A DNA stretch of 64,000 bases from Rhinopithecus roxellana (lineage: Eukaryota > Chordata > Mammalia > Primates > Cercopithecidae), in the NCBI RefSeq assembly GCF_007565055.1, contig NC_044564.1, positions 80,248,563 through 80,312,562 of the forward strand, read 5' to 3'. Below, piece after piece: positions 1 to 11,480 of this stretch (the first letter of the stretch is position 1; every line of letters begins with the position of its first letter). Both the position numbers and the translations under genes were made by a program. The notes beneath the pieces were generated by a model. That model ran no database searches and was not told the DNA's origin. It worked only from the letters and a program-made list of their open reading frames with translations.

Positions 1-400
1 GGTTCCTTACAAATTGCTTTCCCCTCAGTGTCAACATGCACAACGACCAGAACTGGTTGAGATTAGAGAAGCTGCTAAGAATTCACAGGTGTCTACCTCT
101 GAAGGCAGCTAGCTGCAAAAACAAATTCTCAAGACAAGCTGGAACTTATCCTTTTTCCTTTAAATGCGATAGCATATCATTATAAATCAGGTATCAGGAG
201 AGCATTCTAAACAAATAAATGTATGGAATTTTTTTAACAGGCATATGAAAACATGCTAAGATTAGTTATTTAAAAACCAGGCAACTCCAGAGCAAAGTGA
301 TATATAATAAACCACATGCTCCCTTTTTTAGCATCTGTTTCAAAATCTATCAAGTTTTCTGAGTGGCAAAATGATTTTATCCTTAGTTTTTCTCTTCAAT
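1..400. other. AT-rich sequence, nothing recognised
   Basis: I see no repeat signature, splice-flanked open frame or RNA-like structure here. It ends where an antisense L1 3' end begins at about 405. Confidence 0.5.
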
Positions 401-404
401 TCTT

Positions 405-1018
405 ACAATTGTAATAAAATACACATAACTTAAAATATACTATCTTAACCATTTTTAGGTATACAGTTCAGTGGTATCATGTACATTCATATAGTTGTAC
501 AATCATCACCACTATCCATCTCCAGAACTCTGCATCTTGCAAAACTGAAACATTTTATGGATTAAACAATAAATCACCATTGCCCCTTCCTGCCAACCAC
601 CATTCTGCTCTCTGTCTCTGATTTCAACAACTCTAGGTACCTTATCTAAGTTGTTGCATAAACCATAATTACCTTCCTTTTTATAGCCAAATAATATTCC
701 ATCATATGTAGGTGCCACATTTTGCTTATCCATTCATCTGTTGGTGGACACGTGGGTTGTTCAAACATTTTATCTATTGTAAATGATGCTGCTATGAATA
801 TGGGTATACAAATATTCTTCAAGATGTTGCTTCTAATTTTTTTTTTTTTTTTTGTGGTATGTACCCAGAAGTGATATTGCTGGATAACTGGTAAATCTAT
901 CTTTAAGTCTTTGAAGAATCACTGCACTATTTTCCACAGTGGCTGTACCATTTTAAATCTGATTAACAGTGTACAAAGTTTCAAATTTCTTCAAGTTCTT
1001 GCCAAAACTTGTTATTTT
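405..1018 (-). mobile_element. L1 3' end (L1M-type), antisense, left part
   Basis: Read on the plus strand this follows the reverse complement of an old L1M 3' end. The aaaatacacataac start, the acagttcagtgg block, the atccatctccagaactct block, the ataatattccat block and the gtacccagaagtg block come in the expected order. It is several hundred bases long and heavily diverged. A younger L1 piece splits it from its continuation at 1282-1465. No function is retained. Confidence 0.85.
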
Positions 1019-1281
1019 TTATTAAAAATATTTATTTCAATAGCTTTAGGGGTACAAATGGATTTGGGTTACACGGATGAATTGTGTAATTGTGAAGTCT
1101 GGGATTTTAGTGCACCCATTACCTGAATAGTGTTATTTGTACCGAACAAGTAGTTTTTCATTCCTCAGCCCACTTCTCCCTCCCCTCTTCTGATTCTCCA
1201 GTGTTCACTACATTATACTACTTTGTCTGCCTGTGCATACTCATAGCTTAGCTCCCACTTGTAAGTGAAAAAAAAAAAAAC
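1019..1281 (-). mobile_element. Younger L1 3'-end fragment nested in the older L1
   Basis: The stretch from tttatttcaatagctttagg through gtgcacccattacc to catagcttagctcccactt matches the antisense 3' UTR end of primate L1 copies. The host L1 resumes on the right. The 9-bp sequence tgttatttt lies on both sides (1010-1018 and 1282-1290), as a target-site duplication would. It is an insertion of about 260 bp, 5'-truncated. Confidence 0.8.
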
Positions 1282-1465
1282 TGTTATTTTGTTTCGTTGA
1301 TAGCAGTTTAATGGTGGGGTGGTATCTCACTGTGGTTTGAATTTGCATTTCTCTAATGATTTATGATTCTGAGCATCTTTTCATGCTTATTGATTAATTG
1401 GCCATCTGTATATGTTCTTTTAAAATACCTATTCAAATCCTTTGCCCATTTGTGAATAGAGTTGT
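1282..1465 (-). mobile_element. L1 3' end (L1M-type), antisense, right part
   Basis: This continues the L1 interrupted at 1018. The ggtatctcactgtggtttg, tttgcatttctctaatgat and gagcatcttttcatg blocks are typical of the antisense strand near the end of ORF2. Confidence 0.85.
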
Positions 1466-1467
1466 TT

Positions 1468-1735
1468 GTCTGAAAGCCCAAGCCAGGGCAATTAGGCAAA
1501 AACATAACATAAAAATTAAAAAACATGCAAATTGAAAAGGGAAAAGTAAAATTATTCCTGTTTGCAGATGATATGATCTTACATGCAGAAAACTCTAAAA
1601 TTTCCTCCCAAATCTGATAGAACTAGATACGAATTCAGCAGAATAGCAAGACACAAGATCAGAACACAAAAATACACTGCATTTCTATAGTACTAATTAT
1701 AAATCTGAAAATAAAATTAAGAAAATAGCTCCTTT
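1468..1735 (+). mobile_element. L1 ORF2 reverse-transcriptase fragment, sense
   Basis: The sequence tracks the L1 ORF2 region around the reverse-transcriptase active site; ctgtttgcagatgatatg would encode LFADDM, the FADD catalytic motif. It continues into the gcatttctatag block. The frame is broken and only about 270 bp remain, in the opposite orientation to the L1 before it, so it is a separate fragment. Confidence 0.8.
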
Positions 1736-1904
1736 GATTTTTAAGGGGTTTTATTATATTTGGTAGCGAAAAAGAGGAAATAGCAATGACATAAAATATG
1801 CATTTAAAATTTAGTTTTTCATTAACAAATCTAAATTTCATAATAAAATTTTAACTCACCTTAAATGATAAGTACAGTTTACATTTCAGCAATATAGGTT
1901 TAAA

Positions 1905-2334
1905 TTGCCTGGGTCTACCTTTATTCAGATTTTCTTCCACCTCATCTGCCTCTGTCATCCCTGAGATAGCAAGACTAACTCCTCCTCATCCTCCTCTTTC
2001 TGAGCCTACTCAGTGTGAAGATGATAAGGATAAAGATCTTCATGATGACGCAATTCTACTTAAAGAATAGTAAATACATTTTCTCTTCCTTATGATTTTC
2101 TTAATAATATTTCTTTTTTTATTGCTTACTTTATTGTAAGAATAAAGTATACAATACACATAGCATACAGTATATGTGTTAATCTACTGTTTATGTTATT
2201 AATAAGCCTTCCAGATAACAGTAGGCTATTAGTAGTTAAGTTCTGGAGGAGTCAAAATTAAACGCAGATTTTCGACTGCAAAGAAGATTTGCAACCCTAC
2301 CCCCCACCCCATGTTGTTTAAAGGTCATCTGAAA
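1905..2334 (+). mobile_element. Tigger-family DNA transposon 3' end
   Basis: The block from cctactcagtgtgaagatga through the attttcgactgc region to the gttgtttaaaggtcatctg end matches my memory of the Tigger1/MER2-group 3' end, including the last codons of a dead pogo-like transposase and a decayed terminal inverted repeat (the family ends in a form like gttcaagggtcaactg). It is immobile and 5'-truncated. Confidence 0.75.
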
Positions 2335-2477
2335 ACAGAATAATTTAATTTCGGATATGCTAGGGTTTATCTATCATTTCAGCTTTCATTTTATGGTTGG
2401 GAAAGTGACTTGCCTAAGTTTTCACATGTAGGTCTTTATTCATATTGTATGCTACCTGTTCCTCCTTTCCCTATAAA

Positions 2478-2479
<2 letters not shown>

Positions 2480-2513
<34 letters not shown>
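2480..2513. repeat. (CA)n microsatellite
   Basis: About 17 uninterrupted CA units, of a length that is often polymorphic. Confidence 0.97.
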
Positions 2514-2589
2514 CCACATGTAAATGTAATTAAAGAAAAGTGGTATGAGAACTCTATAGGCATAAAACGCTTTCCCTCCAACTTCTCCC

Positions 2590-2672
2590 TCTCAGTAGCT
2601 CTGTGGTAATGAACAAATCATTGAGCTCTCTGGGCTTAATTTTCTTCATCTGAAGAAAAAAGAAATGGAAGA
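2590..2672 (+). mobile_element. Possible MIR core
   Basis: The order gtagctctgtg, then aacaaatcattgagctctctgggctt, then ttcttcatctg resembles the MIR core (caagtcacttaacctctctgggcctcag, tttcctcatctg). It is short and diverged. Confidence 0.5.
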
Positions 2673-3476
2673 GATTCTTACTGTCATCTTCTTGGCACAG
2701 GGTACCACAATGGCTTTCCAGCTGTGCTCCATTATGCTGAAGGGTTCAACAAACGACTTCTGGGACTAAGCTGAGGGCTGAGATGTGGGAGTGGTAGGGG
2801 TGGCACCTGCTGTGCAGGTGGAGCTTAGACTGATCCTTTCTGCTTCACATATACTTCAAACAGAGGCTATGCTACGTCTGTGTTATAAATTAATACTTGA
2901 TTACAAGATATATTTGAAGCCAGGATTCTGTTACTAATGTTAATTATTATGATGATCAAACAGACTGGTGTTCTGAAGAGAGGCTGTAAAAATGTAAGCA
3001 GTATTAATATTATTAAATCAAGTAGTATTAATTTATAATTATTATTTAGTTCCCACATTAATAGCATTTCTTAAGTGAATCACAATTTGCCTCCCCCACG
3101 ACATCTATTTGCACTGAATCAGAGTTGTACACAAGCAAAGCAGCAGCTTGTTTTTTAAAAAATATTTTTGACAAGTAAGTGAAAGAGGCAGGCTCCGTAA
3201 GCTTTCTACCTCAGGGCTTCCTATTCTAGGTTTCTAGCTATCAAAAGAAAAAATAATAAGACTTTCAGAACTTTACTTTTTACTGTTTTGGGATTCAGAA
3301 GGTCCCTGAATTTTTAGGATTTTATTTCATTCCATGGTTCATGAGGTTGTCTATTTCATCATTATTTTGTTCTAGCCCTTGAAGCAGATAGAAATCCATA
3401 AGGCTATTGATGAGCTGAAACAGTACCTATATGTAAATATATAAAATATATTTTGCCAAATACACATGAACAAATT
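2673..3476. other. Unassigned sequence
   Basis: No repeat or gene signal was recognised. An imperfect GGTGGCACCTGCTGTGCAGGTG palindrome-like patch lies near 2800-2821. Confidence 0.4.
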
Positions 3477-3818
3477 TTAATATATATTTTCTTTTTTTAT
3501 TTTTATTTATTTATTTTTTTTTCGAGACGGAGTCTCGCTCTGCTGCCCAGGCTGGAGTGCAGTGGCACCATCTCGGCTCACTGCAAGCTCCGCCTCCCGG
3601 GTTCACGCCATTCTCCTGCCTCAGCCTCCCAAGTAGCTGGGACTACAGGCGCCCACCACAACGCCCAGCTAATTTTTTGCATTTTTAGTAGAGACGGGGT
3701 TTCACCGTGTTAGCGGTGATGGTCTCGATCTCCTGACCTCGTGATCCACCCGCCTCGGCCTCCCAAAGTGCTGGGATTACAGGCGTGAGCCACTGCGCCC
3801 GGCTTAATATATATTTTC
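3477..3818 (-). mobile_element. AluY element, antisense, with target-site duplication
   Basis: A full-length Alu at 3492-3803 with its T-rich tail on the left and the gccactgcgcccggc head on the right. The ctcgatctcctgacctcgtg block points to AluY. A perfect 15-bp duplication, ttaatatatattttc, flanks it (3477-3491 and 3804-3818). It lacks the monkey-specific changes of the younger copies, so it may be shared with apes. The open frames across it (3453-3713, 3710-3907) are Alu artefacts. Confidence 0.95.
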
Positions 3819-4324
3819 AACATAGTTTCCCTCACCATGTGCTTGCTAGTCTTCAAAACCTGCTGCAAAAAGAAGAGAGCATTGAGGGGCTGATATTTGC
3901 TAATCATTTTCTAAATCATGAGCTGTTTTAGAAGAAGGAATTGAGAGAAAATATACCTTCCAACTGTGTATTTCATGTTCAAAATTCTAACTATTTGTTT
4001 AAAACCTTTAGAGTCCCTGAAACTAATAATATGCTAGACTGTTAAAATATAAATTTGAATCATCTTCTGATGGGGGTGGGAGACACTTTTGAAGGGTATT
4101 AATGAGCCATTTATTAATAAGTGCACCAAGCTGATTGCCCTACAGCCTCCTCTCAACTGGGCTTCCTTGTTCTGTGTTTTTGCCACAGTAATCATAGATA
4201 TTTGTTTTAGATAAAGTGATGGTTTTGTACAAATAATATATCCCTAGGAGATCATTCAAGATAGGCATTAAGATTTTGTGAGTGAAAATTCTTGAAAAGT
4301 TGTTTATTATAGTAGAGCATTGAA
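3819..4324. other. Unassigned AT-rich sequence
   Basis: No recognisable repeat or gene. There is a short G-rich patch (gatgggggtgggag) near 4070. Confidence 0.4.
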
Positions 4325-4490
4325 AACAAGTCCAGAGTTCAAAAATAAGGGGTTATTTAAATAAACATAGTATAAGCAGTAAAATTTTGTGTCTAAAAGA
4401 TAACATTGTAGAAAATTATTTAATGGTATGGGAGATTGGTCATTAATTATACTGTTAAGTGACAATAACCAGAACACATATAAAAGAAGA
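4325..4490. repeat. Possible ancient interspersed repeat
   Basis: The run ggttatttaaataaacatag, tagaaaattatttaatggta, actgttaagtgacaataacc resembles a mid-repetitive mammalian element that I remember but cannot name. The divergence is high. Confidence 0.35.
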
Positions 4491-4799
4491 GAGAAACAGA
4501 GAGTAGAAGAGGAATAGAAGGACATGCACCAAAATCACTGATAATGGCAAATTCTTCGACATGCATTTAGAATATTAACCAATTCACATGCTAGTTCCTT
4601 CTGTTTTTAGTTAAATACAGTTCACTCCCATAATGCTGTAGAATGGATAGGAAACTATCAAATCTCTGTCTCAGTAAATCCAGGACCTTGGGTCTTTCTC
4701 TTAGCTCCCTCTCCAGCCTGTCTACTTCCACTTCTGACACAGTCAAAATGTTTTTGATGACAACAGGCAGGATAATATATTTTAAATGACATCTGGATG

Positions 4800-5278
4800 T
4801 TAACACTTTCCAAAATGATCAACGGCATCCCATTACATTGACAATAAATCCTAAACTCTTTACTGCAGCCTGCAAGGTCCTGAATGAAATGGCCCTGCTG
4901 TCTGCTACCTCATTCTGAGATGCTCTTACTGGAGCTCACTTGGCTCGTATTTTCCAATCTTTTCTCCAATTCAGGGTCTCTGAATGCACTATCTTTTTCC
5001 TGAAAGTATTCTTCCAATTGTTTATCCTTCAGGACCCAGTTTAAATATCATCTCAAATGCACTCACAACCTTAACTAAGGGAGGCCATGTTGTATCTTGT
5101 ATCACTTTCTATAATGGCACCTTAGTTTTTAATTATTTTATTTGTCTGTCTGAACCTTTACAGAAAAATTGTTATACTATATGTTCCATGAGAGCTGTAA
5201 TCCTGTTTTACAACCAATTACTGTATAATGACTGGCACATAGTAAGTGCTAAAAAAAAAAGTTACATAAATGCATGGA
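4800..5278 (+). mobile_element. L2 element, 3' part
   Basis: Block order matches L2: ataaatcctaaactctttac, gcaaggtcctgaatgaaatggc, cttcaggacccagtttaaat, atgttccatgagagctgtaa, gactggcacatagtaagtgc. This covers the degraded end of the L2 reverse-transcriptase ORF and the 3' UTR. The open frame at 4984-5298 is a remnant of it. Confidence 0.85.
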
Positions 5279-7025
5279 TGGAAATAATATCTTTTTAGTA
5301 TATTTATATGAACTGTAGTTGTGATCTCTATTATATTCAGAAAGATCAACAATTGTTTAACAGTATTCAAGTTTAGGTTTTTGCAGAATACTATACACCC
5401 TATTAAAACAAAGGCTTGAACAAAATTATTTCCATTTATCTGCTCAACTTTTCATTTGTATAAAAAACTGTGAAGATTGAGGATTTTTATGTTTTTTGAT
5501 TACTTTATCAAAATCTTATGCAAAATTGCTTATTATACCACTATCACATGTGACAGGAGTAGCTATATCAGATATGTAAACAATCGAGTTTCTCTGACCA
5601 CACAAGTAAAGCCAGAAAATTATATTCTTTTCATAAAATTAAACATTTTCTGTTAAATAAATATACTTTGTCATTATCCACTTTAATTAAAGATGCTAGA
5701 TTAATTAGCTTGGGTAGTAATCATTATAATCAACAGCATTCCTTAAAAAGAACAGAATTGCTATGGTTTTCTCTCCTTTGTGGTTCTTGAATTGAAAGCA
5801 CTCACACACACAAAACTGATTTCTAAGAATATTTTGAACATCCACAATTTACTAAAGTGTGTCATCACCTCACTATCACTTAAAATAGGTTTTTAAATTA
5901 AATTTGCTTCAAGAGATATTACCTTTTATGAAGCATTAATTATTTTTTAGAGAGAGATAGGGAAACTCAAGATTACAAAGTGTTCCAAATGAATTACGAG
6001 TGAATCCCTTCTATCCCAGCACACTCAGCTTCAAATCCCATGCAAGAGACCCTCAAAATGTCTATCAAGAAAAAAATATGACATGTCATCTCCTCACTGT
6101 AACTACCTTAGAAAAGGGCAGAACTTGTCTTGAAAGCAGTGAACACTGGAATGTTTTCATCCATAAAGCTGCAGAGTATAAGGAGATACTTTTATTAGGC
6201 TATATTTAAGCTGTGAATGTTAAGATAAAACCATACGGTATAGGACAGAGTCCTTTGTATTTTTTAATCTAATGTATACATTTTCCTTCCATACCTACTT
6301 AGATGAAGAATTGTACATATGTATCCAATTCTTTGTACTAATAAAATAAATACACATGGACACACATATGCATTTACACACCCTTACAGCCCTTTAGAAA
6401 TACAGTTTATTGCAGATATCAAGTACATAAGTATGTAGATTATAACTATAACTCTGACCTAGTGAATAAATCACTAGAGATGGAAACTATTACAAAAGAG
6501 TAAGGAGTTCAGTAAAAAAGCTGTTTCAGTTATATACTGATGTGAAATTTATAAAAGAAGTCATTGTGGAAATGGTTAGTCTGTGAAGGAGTCTGGCAAG
6601 GCCAACTTGTTTCTGGTTTTCAGGCACATGAAATGGGCAGGGAGGAGAAGTTTAAACCAAGCTCTATTAGGAAAGACTGCAGTTCAGTGGTGTTCAGTCC
6701 CATTCTTTTCCATTAAAGATATTATGAAAGCCAACACAGTCCTAGGTGCTACATTTAAATGTCATCATGAATAAAATCAAAACAGATCACTTTAACATAT
6801 TTTATTTGTCATTTATGACAGTAATTATGATAGTAATTATATTTTAAAATGTGGTATTAGCCTGAATAATAAGCATCTGATAAGTTTGATAATATAGAAA
6901 TAATACACTACATAATTATTAGGAGATAGTAATTCCATAAGGTTAGAAAAATTTTCCCTTAATTATGTAATACACAGTTCGTGGTTCCCTGAAGAAACAT
7001 CAGGTTGGTATTTCACTTTACATGA
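5279..7025. other. Long unassigned AT-rich stretch
   Basis: About 1.7 kb with no repeat that I recognise and no convincing exon. Open frames at 6000-6209 and 6583-6774 have no family resemblance, repeat structure or splice context supporting coding. Confidence 0.45.
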
Positions 7026-7029
7026 TGAA

Positions 7030-7340
7030 CTCTTATAGAACTCTCACAATCCTTCTCAAACGCGGGCTCCTTCAAGAAGACTTCCCTAAAAATATGCCAC
7101 TCCTACTTTCAATATTGTGTCATTACCTTGTGTGCAATATCTGTGTATCATGTATAATTTTTTACTGTTACTTATGTCATACGATTATGTTGCTTACACG
7201 CTTGTTGAGTCTACTAAACTATGAGTATCTTGAAAGTAAAGACTCAATTGTATTCATCTCCATATCCCTCATCCTGCAGAAAATATACAGCAAAGGATAG
7301 GTTCTGAATGGATTTTTATGAGTGAACAAATCAATGAATT
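7030..7340 (+). mobile_element. L2 element 3' end
   Basis: The order cttcaagaagacttccctaa, tgtcattaccttgtgtgcaa, actatgagtatcttgaaagtaaagactc, gttctgaatgg, gtgaacaaatcaatga follows the L2 3' UTR, including the decayed gaatgaatgaa tail. The open frame at 7022-7300 lies inside it. Confidence 0.75.
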
Positions 7341-7634
7341 TGTGGCCATCTTCTCAGAAAACTCTAATCATTCTTAGGTGGTAAAAAAGGGGACTGAACT
7401 ATCATTCTTAGACTTGAAGCACTAAACACTAAACTGAACCACAATTTAAGGAAGTCTAAGAGAGGTTCCATTTTTTCCCCCCAGTGGAATACTACTGTTT
7501 TTGATGAACAGAGATCAAACTCCTTCAACAATGTATTTAGACTTCCTAATTTTCTGGTGCCATGAGCATATGATTAGTGTTATTGTTCAGTAAGAAAGCA
7601 CTGAATATTTAAGAATCCAAAAATTACAAGGACC

Positions 7635-7678
7635 TAGAATAAGTCCTAACTCTGTCATTTATTACTTATGTAATGTTA
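7635..7678 (+). mobile_element. MIR, left part (split by Alu)
   Basis: The aagtcctaactctgtcattt and attacttatgtaatgttagg blocks match the MIR core (agtcctggctctgccacttactagctgtgtgacc). It continues at 7984 beyond the Alu. Confidence 0.75.
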
Positions 7679-7993
7679 GGCCATTTACTATTTTATTTTA
7701 TTTTTTTTGAGATGGAGTTTCATTCTGTTGCCCAGGCTGGAGTGGGGCAATCTCGGCTCACTGCAACCTCTGCCTCCCATGTTCAAGACATTTGCCTGCC
7801 TCAGCCGCCTGAGTAGCTAGGATTACAGGCACCCGCCATCACGCCAGGCTAATTGTTGTATTTTTAGCAGAGACAGGGTTTCACCATCTTGGCCAGGCTG
7901 GTCTCGAACTCCTGAGCTCGTGATCTGCCCGCCTGTGCCTCCCAAAGAGCTGGGATTACGGGTGTGAGCCACCGTGCCCAGCCGGCAATTCAC
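7679..7993 (-). mobile_element. AluS element inserted in a MIR
   Basis: An antisense Alu at about 7690-7983, T-rich on the left and ending gccaccgtgcccagcc. The tggtctcgaactcctg block indicates an AluS-type copy. Imperfect flanks ggccatttac (7679-7688) and ggcaattcac (7984-7993) are a plausible aged target-site duplication. Confidence 0.9.
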
Positions 7994-8140
7994 ATTTATA
8001 CCTAAGGCTCAGTTGCCTCATTTTCTCATCTGTAAAATGGATAAGATTACTTTCTTAAAGTAAATGGCAAGATTAAAAGAGACCATTTAGACTGGGGGCT
8101 CAGCACATGGGAAGCATTTAATAAATGCAAATGATCAGAG
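7984..8140 (+). mobile_element. MIR, right part
   Basis: The ctcagttgcctcattttctc, atctgtaaaatggataag and cagcacatgggaagcatttaataaatgc blocks are a good MIR 3' half. They are contiguous with 7635-7678 if the Alu is removed. Confidence 0.85.
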
Positions 8141-8712
8141 GCTGCAGCCTCTTGATTGTAAGGGAACTTTCTTGATTACAAGGAAATTTTTGATTGCAAA
8201 AGGAAATGTCTGTGCTGTTTCAGCATTTAACATAATCTTTAATATGGTTTGTGGTAGCTTTCATATCATATTAAAAACTGTCTTTGAAAATGTGGAATGA
8301 ATATTATTGATTTAAATAAATGTGTTTTTAGTACCAATTGAAATATTCATATACATTTTTTCTCCTTTGATCTATAATGTGATTAATTACAGAAGTCATT
8401 TTCTAATTTTGATCAGTCCTAACATTTCCAGAGTAATTTCTTCATAATTAAAGCATATTATTATTTTACTAAGTTGCAGAATTAATATGTTATATTTTTC
8501 TCCATTGTATTCTTTTATGTTACTTTTATAGTTCATATTGTTTTGCTGTCAGATTTAGGCTAACTTAAGGAAATGAAGATGGGGAGTTTCCATCTTTTTT
8601 TCCAATCAGCAAATAGTATAAAAGCTATTTGATCTTCCAGCTTTGCTTAGTTTTGAAAACTTCTTGAATTTTTGTTTTTTCTCAAATGTATGTGCTGTGT
8701 AAACAAAGAAAA
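8141..8712. other. Unassigned AT-rich sequence
   Basis: No recognisable repeat or gene. A small duplicated phrase occurs at 8153-8204 (tcttgattgtaagggaactt, then tcttgattacaaggaaattt). Confidence 0.4.
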
Positions 8713-8906
8713 ACATTTATTGGATATTTATTAAGTAGTAGATAGTTCACAAACATTATTTCATTTTTACAATACTAATCTATATTTAGTAATACTATTG
8801 CCATTTTCCAGATGTGAAAATAGATTCAGAGGGTTTATTTGCTTAATGTAAGCTGTTGTATAAAGGTAAAACTTGTTCATAAGCAAATCTGACTCCATTA
8901 GTCCAT
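8713..8906 (-). mobile_element. MIR, antisense
   Basis: The order ttattggatatttattaagt, cacaaacattatttcattt, attgccattttccagatgtg, aaaatagattcagagggttt, aatctgactcc matches the reverse complement of MIR. Confidence 0.8.
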
Positions 8907-9779
8907 CTTATCCATAAACATGGAAACGGAAAAAGAACAAGCCTGGGCAATACATTTCAATATCCTGTAAGAACAAAGAAACAAATGTGGAGATAGATTT
9001 AAAAAAAGAAGAAGAAGAAAATATCACTTCTCTATTTTACAGTTCTGAAACAAAACATATTCAGCAAAAAAAATTTAAAAATCAGCCTTAAGACAAATGA
9101 CATTCATGAAATAATCCTTTGTTTTAAAATTTCTATTCTGAAGAATCTAAATTTGCAACATTGCCAATAATAGAAATACTACAAAACAACAAAATTATGT
9201 ATAATTTTTATCTGTAAATATAAATTTATTTTCAATTTTAAAAATATGAGCTAAGAAATTGATTATAAAAAGTAATAAGTAAGGTGGCTGCCAATATAAA
9301 AGGTTGGGAAATCATAATTTTAAAAAGTGAGAAAATAATTGCATGGCGGAAAAATTGAATATAAAGAAAAAAATAAAAATCACCAACATCAAACGACATA
9401 TTTGCATGTTTGGCAGTGCTGTAGTATATCAAAGTTAAGAAGGCCATTGCCTCAAATGAGGAAGAATAAAATTCATATTTTTTGTATAATTTCTTAGAGT
9501 CCTGGTATTACAAGTTTGTGACTTCACAAAGGAAGTCTCATTGCCCAAAGAAAAGTATAGCTCCAAAATATCCAAACATGGCAAAGTGCAAAAATAAATC
9601 TGCATTTCCAAATACACTAGAAGTAATATTTCTTATTGTAAAATTGTCTTATTTCTCATTCAGGCATAACCACTAAGTCTCTTCTTAATTACAAGGTCAA
9701 TTTTAGAAAGCAGCAGGTGACATTTTCTTCTTGATAATTAGCAATGCCATTTACAGTGAATAGAGGAACATTCCTTCAT
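8907..9779. other. Unassigned AT-rich sequence
   Basis: A-rich, with a short (GAA)n run near 9006-9020. Open frames at 9238-9676 on both strands are low-complexity and unsupported. Confidence 0.4.
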
Positions 9780-9895
9780 GGTTATACAGTTTTTAATTTA
9801 AACTTGCTGGCTCACTATAAAGACTTGCTTCATCTGTGGTCATACAATTTTTAATTTAAACTTGCTGGCTCACTGTAAAGATTCACTTCATCTAT
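9780..9895. repeat. 58-bp tandem duplication, two units
   Basis: Units at 9780-9837 and 9838-9895 are head to tail and nearly the same, each containing tttaatttaaacttgctggc. The few substitutions suggest a local duplication rather than an interspersed repeat. Confidence 0.92.
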
Positions 9896-10540
9896 TGTAC
9901 AAACACATATTTTCATATATCACTTCCCACCTACCATATGCATGTCATTGTTTGTAAGGGAGACAATAAGACAGATCAAGGGGATTAATTTACAGCTATT
10001 GCTGGGGAGGGGCTGGATTTCTGTATAGATACAGGTCACAGGGCTGAACTATAGTACCATTTGTTCTCTATAAAAGTAATATGACCCATATTCAAAGAGA
10101 ATAGGCATAAACTCTGCTAAAGTTCAGAAAATTTTTACTGTCACTGCTTTCTTTCTCTGCGTCAAACTCATAGGTTTGCACAAAGTAAGATAGCTCTGTA
10201 TCATGATATTTATGAAGAACTGACTTGGGATACCTTTTTTTGTATTCAACATTCTTTTGTGGCCATGTCGAAAGGGACTAGATTTTCCCACCAGGTATGT
10301 AAATTGCTCATGACTTAAGAAATGAATGCTGGAAAAATACTAAAAATACTAACCAAATTTCAAAGATTCTTGAAATGTTTAAAGAAAATAATATAGTTGG
10401 TGATTGTATAAATCACTTAATAATAAACCATTTAATATCTCCCAAGGTAAATACCAAATGGCTTTCCTTTTGCCCAAATTGTCATGATCAGTATACACTA
10501 TAACAAACAAACAAAAAAAATTTCAAAGTTGTAGAACAGA
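9896..10540. other. Unassigned AT-rich sequence
   Basis: No recognisable repeat or gene before the L1 that starts near 10545. Confidence 0.4.
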
Positions 10541-10544
10541 AAAG

Positions 10545-10800
10545 TAACACAGTTGCATTTCTATACACTGAAAGGAAATTAAGAAAATCATTTAATTTAT
10601 AATGGAATCAAGAACAAGAATAAACTTAACTAAGAAGATGAATAACTTGTAACTAAAAACTAAAAAAAAAATTGCTGAAAAAATAAAAAAGAACATCAAT
10701 AAATGAAAAAAAATTCTATTTTAATTAATCAGAAGGCTTAATATTGTTAAAATGTCAACACTGCCCAAAGCAATCTACAGATTTAATGCAATCCCTATCA
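10545..10800 (+). mobile_element. L1 (L1M-type) ORF2 part, sense, first segment
   Basis: The gttgcatttctatacactga, ataaacttaactaagaagat, aatattgttaaaatgtcaac and cccaaagcaatctacagatt blocks are in L1 ORF2 order. An Alu interrupts the element at 10801 and it resumes at 11107. Confidence 0.85.
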
Positions 10801-11119
10801 AAATCCCAAAAGCGGCCGGGCACGGTGGCTCAAGCCTATAATCCCAGCACTTTGGGAGGCCGAGACGGGCGGATCACAAGGTCAGGAGATCGAGACCATC
10901 CTGGCTAACACGGTGAAACCCCGTCTCTACTAAAAATACAAAAAACTAGCCGGGCGAGGTGGCGGCGCCTGTAGTCCCAGCTACTCGGGAGGCTGAGGCA
11001 GGAGAATGGCGTGACCCCGGGAGGCAGAGCTTGTAGTGAGCTGAGATCTGGCCACTGCACTCCAGCCTGGGTGACAGAGCGAGACTCCGTCTCAAAAAAA
11101 AAAAAAAAATCCCAAAAGC
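10801..11119 (+). mobile_element. AluY, Old World monkey lineage, in an L1
   Basis: A full-length sense Alu at 10814-11106 with an A tail of about 16 bases. It has the ggctcaagcc, gagacgggcgg and aaaaaactagccgggcgagg variants that I associate with cercopithecid AluY. A perfect target-site duplication, aaatcccaaaagc, lies at 10801-10813 and 11107-11119. The open frames over it are artefacts. Confidence 0.95.
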
Positions 11120-11246
11120 ATTTTTTTCTAGAAATCAAAATATTCCATCCTAAAATTCATTGGGAATTTCAAGAGACTACAAATAGCCAAAAACATCTTG
11201 AAAGAAACAAAGTTAGATGTCTCACACTTTCTGATTTTAGAATTTA
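11107..11246 (+). mobile_element. L1 ORF2, second segment
   Basis: The cctaaaattcattgggaatt, aaatagccaaaaacatctt and tctcacactttctgatttt blocks continue L1 ORF2. A DNA transposon interrupts it after the TA at 11245-11246. Confidence 0.85.
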
Positions 11247-11480
11247 TGACCATCATCCCTTGGTAAATATGGGGGATTGGTTTCAAGATCACGGGAGTAC
11301 CAAAACTCACTCATACTCATTGGTCCTGTGTTCAGCCCTGGAGAACCCACATATGTGAAAAGTCCACCTTCTAGATACAAGGATTTCATATTCTATGAAC
11401 ACCATCTGCATTTAGTTGAAAAAACTTCATACATAAGTGTACCGCAGCTGATCAAACCCACGTTGTTCAAGGGTCAACTA
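11247..11480 (+). mobile_element. MER2-type (Tigger-derived) transposon nested in L1
   Basis: The left end (ccatcatcccttggtaaata then gggggattggtttcaag) and the right end gttgttcaagggtcaacta match the terminal parts of MER2/MER2B-type non-autonomous Tigger elements. TA lies on both sides (11245-11246 and 11481-11482), the target duplication of pogo-like transposases. About 234 bp with no coding capacity. Confidence 0.8.

Noticed and set aside
3453..3907. Open frames on both strands that resemble human 'Alu-like' protein entries
   Set aside because: They are translations of an AluY; the same artefact recurs at 10905-11138, 29930-30112, 50751-50939 and 55442-55714.
4984..5298. 104-codon open frame
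   Set aside because: It coincides with an L2 3' UTR and its decayed tail.
11011..11358. 115-codon open frame crossing Alu, L1 and a transposon
   Set aside because: It starts in an Alu, runs through an L1 fragment and ends in a MER2-type element, so it is a chance join.
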